Source of the DNA: Alphaproteobacteria bacterium
Lineage (GTDB): Bacteria > Pseudomonadota > Alphaproteobacteria > UBA1280 > UBA6503
Length of the DNA stretch: 33,688 bases
Direction: 5' to 3'
NCBI GenBank assembly: GCA_021774615.1
Contig: JAJFIW010000038.1
Coordinates: 1 to 33,688, forward strand
Both the position numbers and the translations under genes were made by a program. Positions 33,293 through 33,688 of the stretch are shown in pieces. The stretch's first letter is position 1, and each line of letters opens with the position of its first letter. The notes beneath the pieces are model-generated. The model worked only from the letters and a program-made list of their open reading frames with translations, did no database searches and was not told where the DNA came from.

Positions 33293-33327
33293 ACAAAAAA
33301 GGCTTAGATGAGAAACCCATCTAAGCC
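33293..33327 (-). terminator. Minus-strand terminator between divergent genes
   Basis: GGCTTAGATG (33301-33310), 7-nt loop, CATCTAAGCC (33318-33327): a perfect 10-bp stem followed on the minus strand by TTTTTTGTTG. No protein gene on that strand ends here. Confidence 0.88.
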
Positions 33328-33404
33328 ATTAATAATGTTGGTTGTGTAAGCGATACCCCGAAACGAACATTCGCAAAACATTAACTATGTCTTGCATCAA
33401 ATAG
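33296..33404 (-). ncRNA. Candidate small RNA or attenuated leader upstream of ppsA
   Basis: A consensus -10 TATAAT on the minus strand (33416-33411), with a partial -35 TTAAAA 17 bp upstream, would start a transcript near 33404 that ends at the 33293-33327 terminator, about 109 nt later. There is no coding frame of note. A CGAA-TG-TTCG stem lies in the middle. Because ppsA has its own -10 beyond the terminator, an independent small RNA is somewhat more likely than an attenuator leader. Confidence 0.42.
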
Positions 33405-33426
33405 CAATAAATTATATCCTTATTAA

Positions 33427-33688
33427 ATGCGCATTTTAATTTTAATAGCATTGTTGTTTGCATTTACTGCTGGAAGCTTCGCCGATATTGCTCATGCTGC
33501 GGCAGATAACCACGCGTGCGCTCAACATCAAGTAGATCAAAATGATAGTATAGATAATGAACCTTGCCATTCAGGGCAAGATCAGAATCATAGCGATAAA
33601 ACATGTGACGACTGTTGTTGCGTTCATTCTCATTCAATGACAACACCTACAACACCAGCTAAAACAACATTAGATGTTAGTAAGCAAG
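33427..33688 (+). CDS. Exported Cys/His-rich protein (C-terminus beyond window edge)
   Basis: The frame starts at ATG 33427 and is open to the right edge (87 complete codons). MRILILIALLFAFTAGSFA is a signal peptide, with a likely cleavage site after HAA or after SFA. The mature part is rich in Cys, His, Asp and Gln: ACAQHQ, CHSGQDQNHSDK, then TCDDCCCVHSHS. This looks like a periplasmic metal-binding protein, similar in style to small proteins near copper or heavy-metal efflux genes. No strong ribosome binding site precedes the ATG. Confidence 0.65.
   Translation, partial: MRILILIALLFAFTAGSFADIAHAAADNHACAQHQVDQNDSIDNEPCHSGQDQNHSDKTCDDCCCVHSHSMTTPTTPAKTTLDVSKQ

Noticed and set aside
33464-33646. 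Minus-strand open frame antisense to the Cys/His-rich gene
   Set aside because: No ribosome binding site; the plus frame has a clear signal peptide and motif-like Cys/His pattern.
1-33688. CRISPR arrays, transposase genes or insertion sequences
   Set aside because: No regularly spaced repeats and no transposase motifs were found on either strand.

Overview
The window looks like an AT-rich alphaproteobacterial chromosome carrying one integrated genomic island. The lineage call rests on inference: the run sfsA-map-radC followed by bolA-type and CGFS monothiol glutaredoxin genes is an arrangement I associate with Alphaproteobacteria. I cannot name a genus.

Left flank (1-1435, chromosome): two minus-strand genes for exported proteins. 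One is cut by the window edge. The other is an M23-fold protein that has lost its zinc-site histidines.

Island (about 1436-15282, 13.8 kb): a tyrosine-recombinase gene of the P4 type lies next to a tRNA with anticodon UAA. The last 20 nt of that tRNA plus its terminator hairpin recur 13.8 kb away as a 46-bp direct repeat with one mismatch (attL/attR). A 19-bp repeat made of 12-bp units occurs just inside each end and is a good candidate for integrase arm sites. The left half holds a seven-gene cargo set: HIT hydrolase, complete TyrRS, anthranilate-phosphoribosyltransferase-like protein, zinc alcohol dehydrogenase-like protein, TrpRS-like protein, histidine phosphatase and HPr-kinase-like ATPase. 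Each transcription unit has its own hairpin terminator. I do not recognise this combination as a described pathway, and aminoacyl-adenylate or phosphoramidate chemistry is the common thread. The middle holds element-maintenance genes, some broken: an ardA-like antirestriction gene with an in-frame TAA, a frameshifted Xre repressor, two small proteins, a candidate small RNA with a strong promoter and a perfect terminator, and an intact ImmR/ImmA-like repressor-metalloprotease pair. The right part carries an unrecognised tail-anchored protein followed by a DMT/EamA-like membrane domain fused to a GGDEF diguanylate cyclase domain, then the integrase. No relaxase or conjugation gene is visible, so the island is probably not self-transmissible.

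Right flank (15283-33688, chromosome): CinA-type molybdopterin-binding-fold protein, RsmC-like methyltransferase, a degenerate EAL protein, a secreted Pro/Ala-rich protein downstream of a PolB-type 3'-5' exonuclease, then a small membrane protein, sfsA, map, radC, bolA family and grxD. Next comes a divergent pair of AAA+ paralogues: a ClpX-like protein with an unusual N-terminus, and an FtsH-like protein whose protease motif reads HEILGH instead of HExxH and whose pore loop has Leu for Phe. Then follow an AI-2E-family transporter, an S66 (LD-carboxypeptidase/MccF) peptidase overlapping a Nudix hydrolase, a HEPN-like protein downstream of ppsA, a candidate minus-strand small RNA upstream of ppsA, and a truncated exported Cys/His-rich protein at the right edge.

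The points most worth following are the aaRS/HIT/phosphoribosyltransferase cargo set, the membrane-transporter-GGDEF fusion and the apparently protease-dead FtsH paralogue beside its ClpX-like partner.
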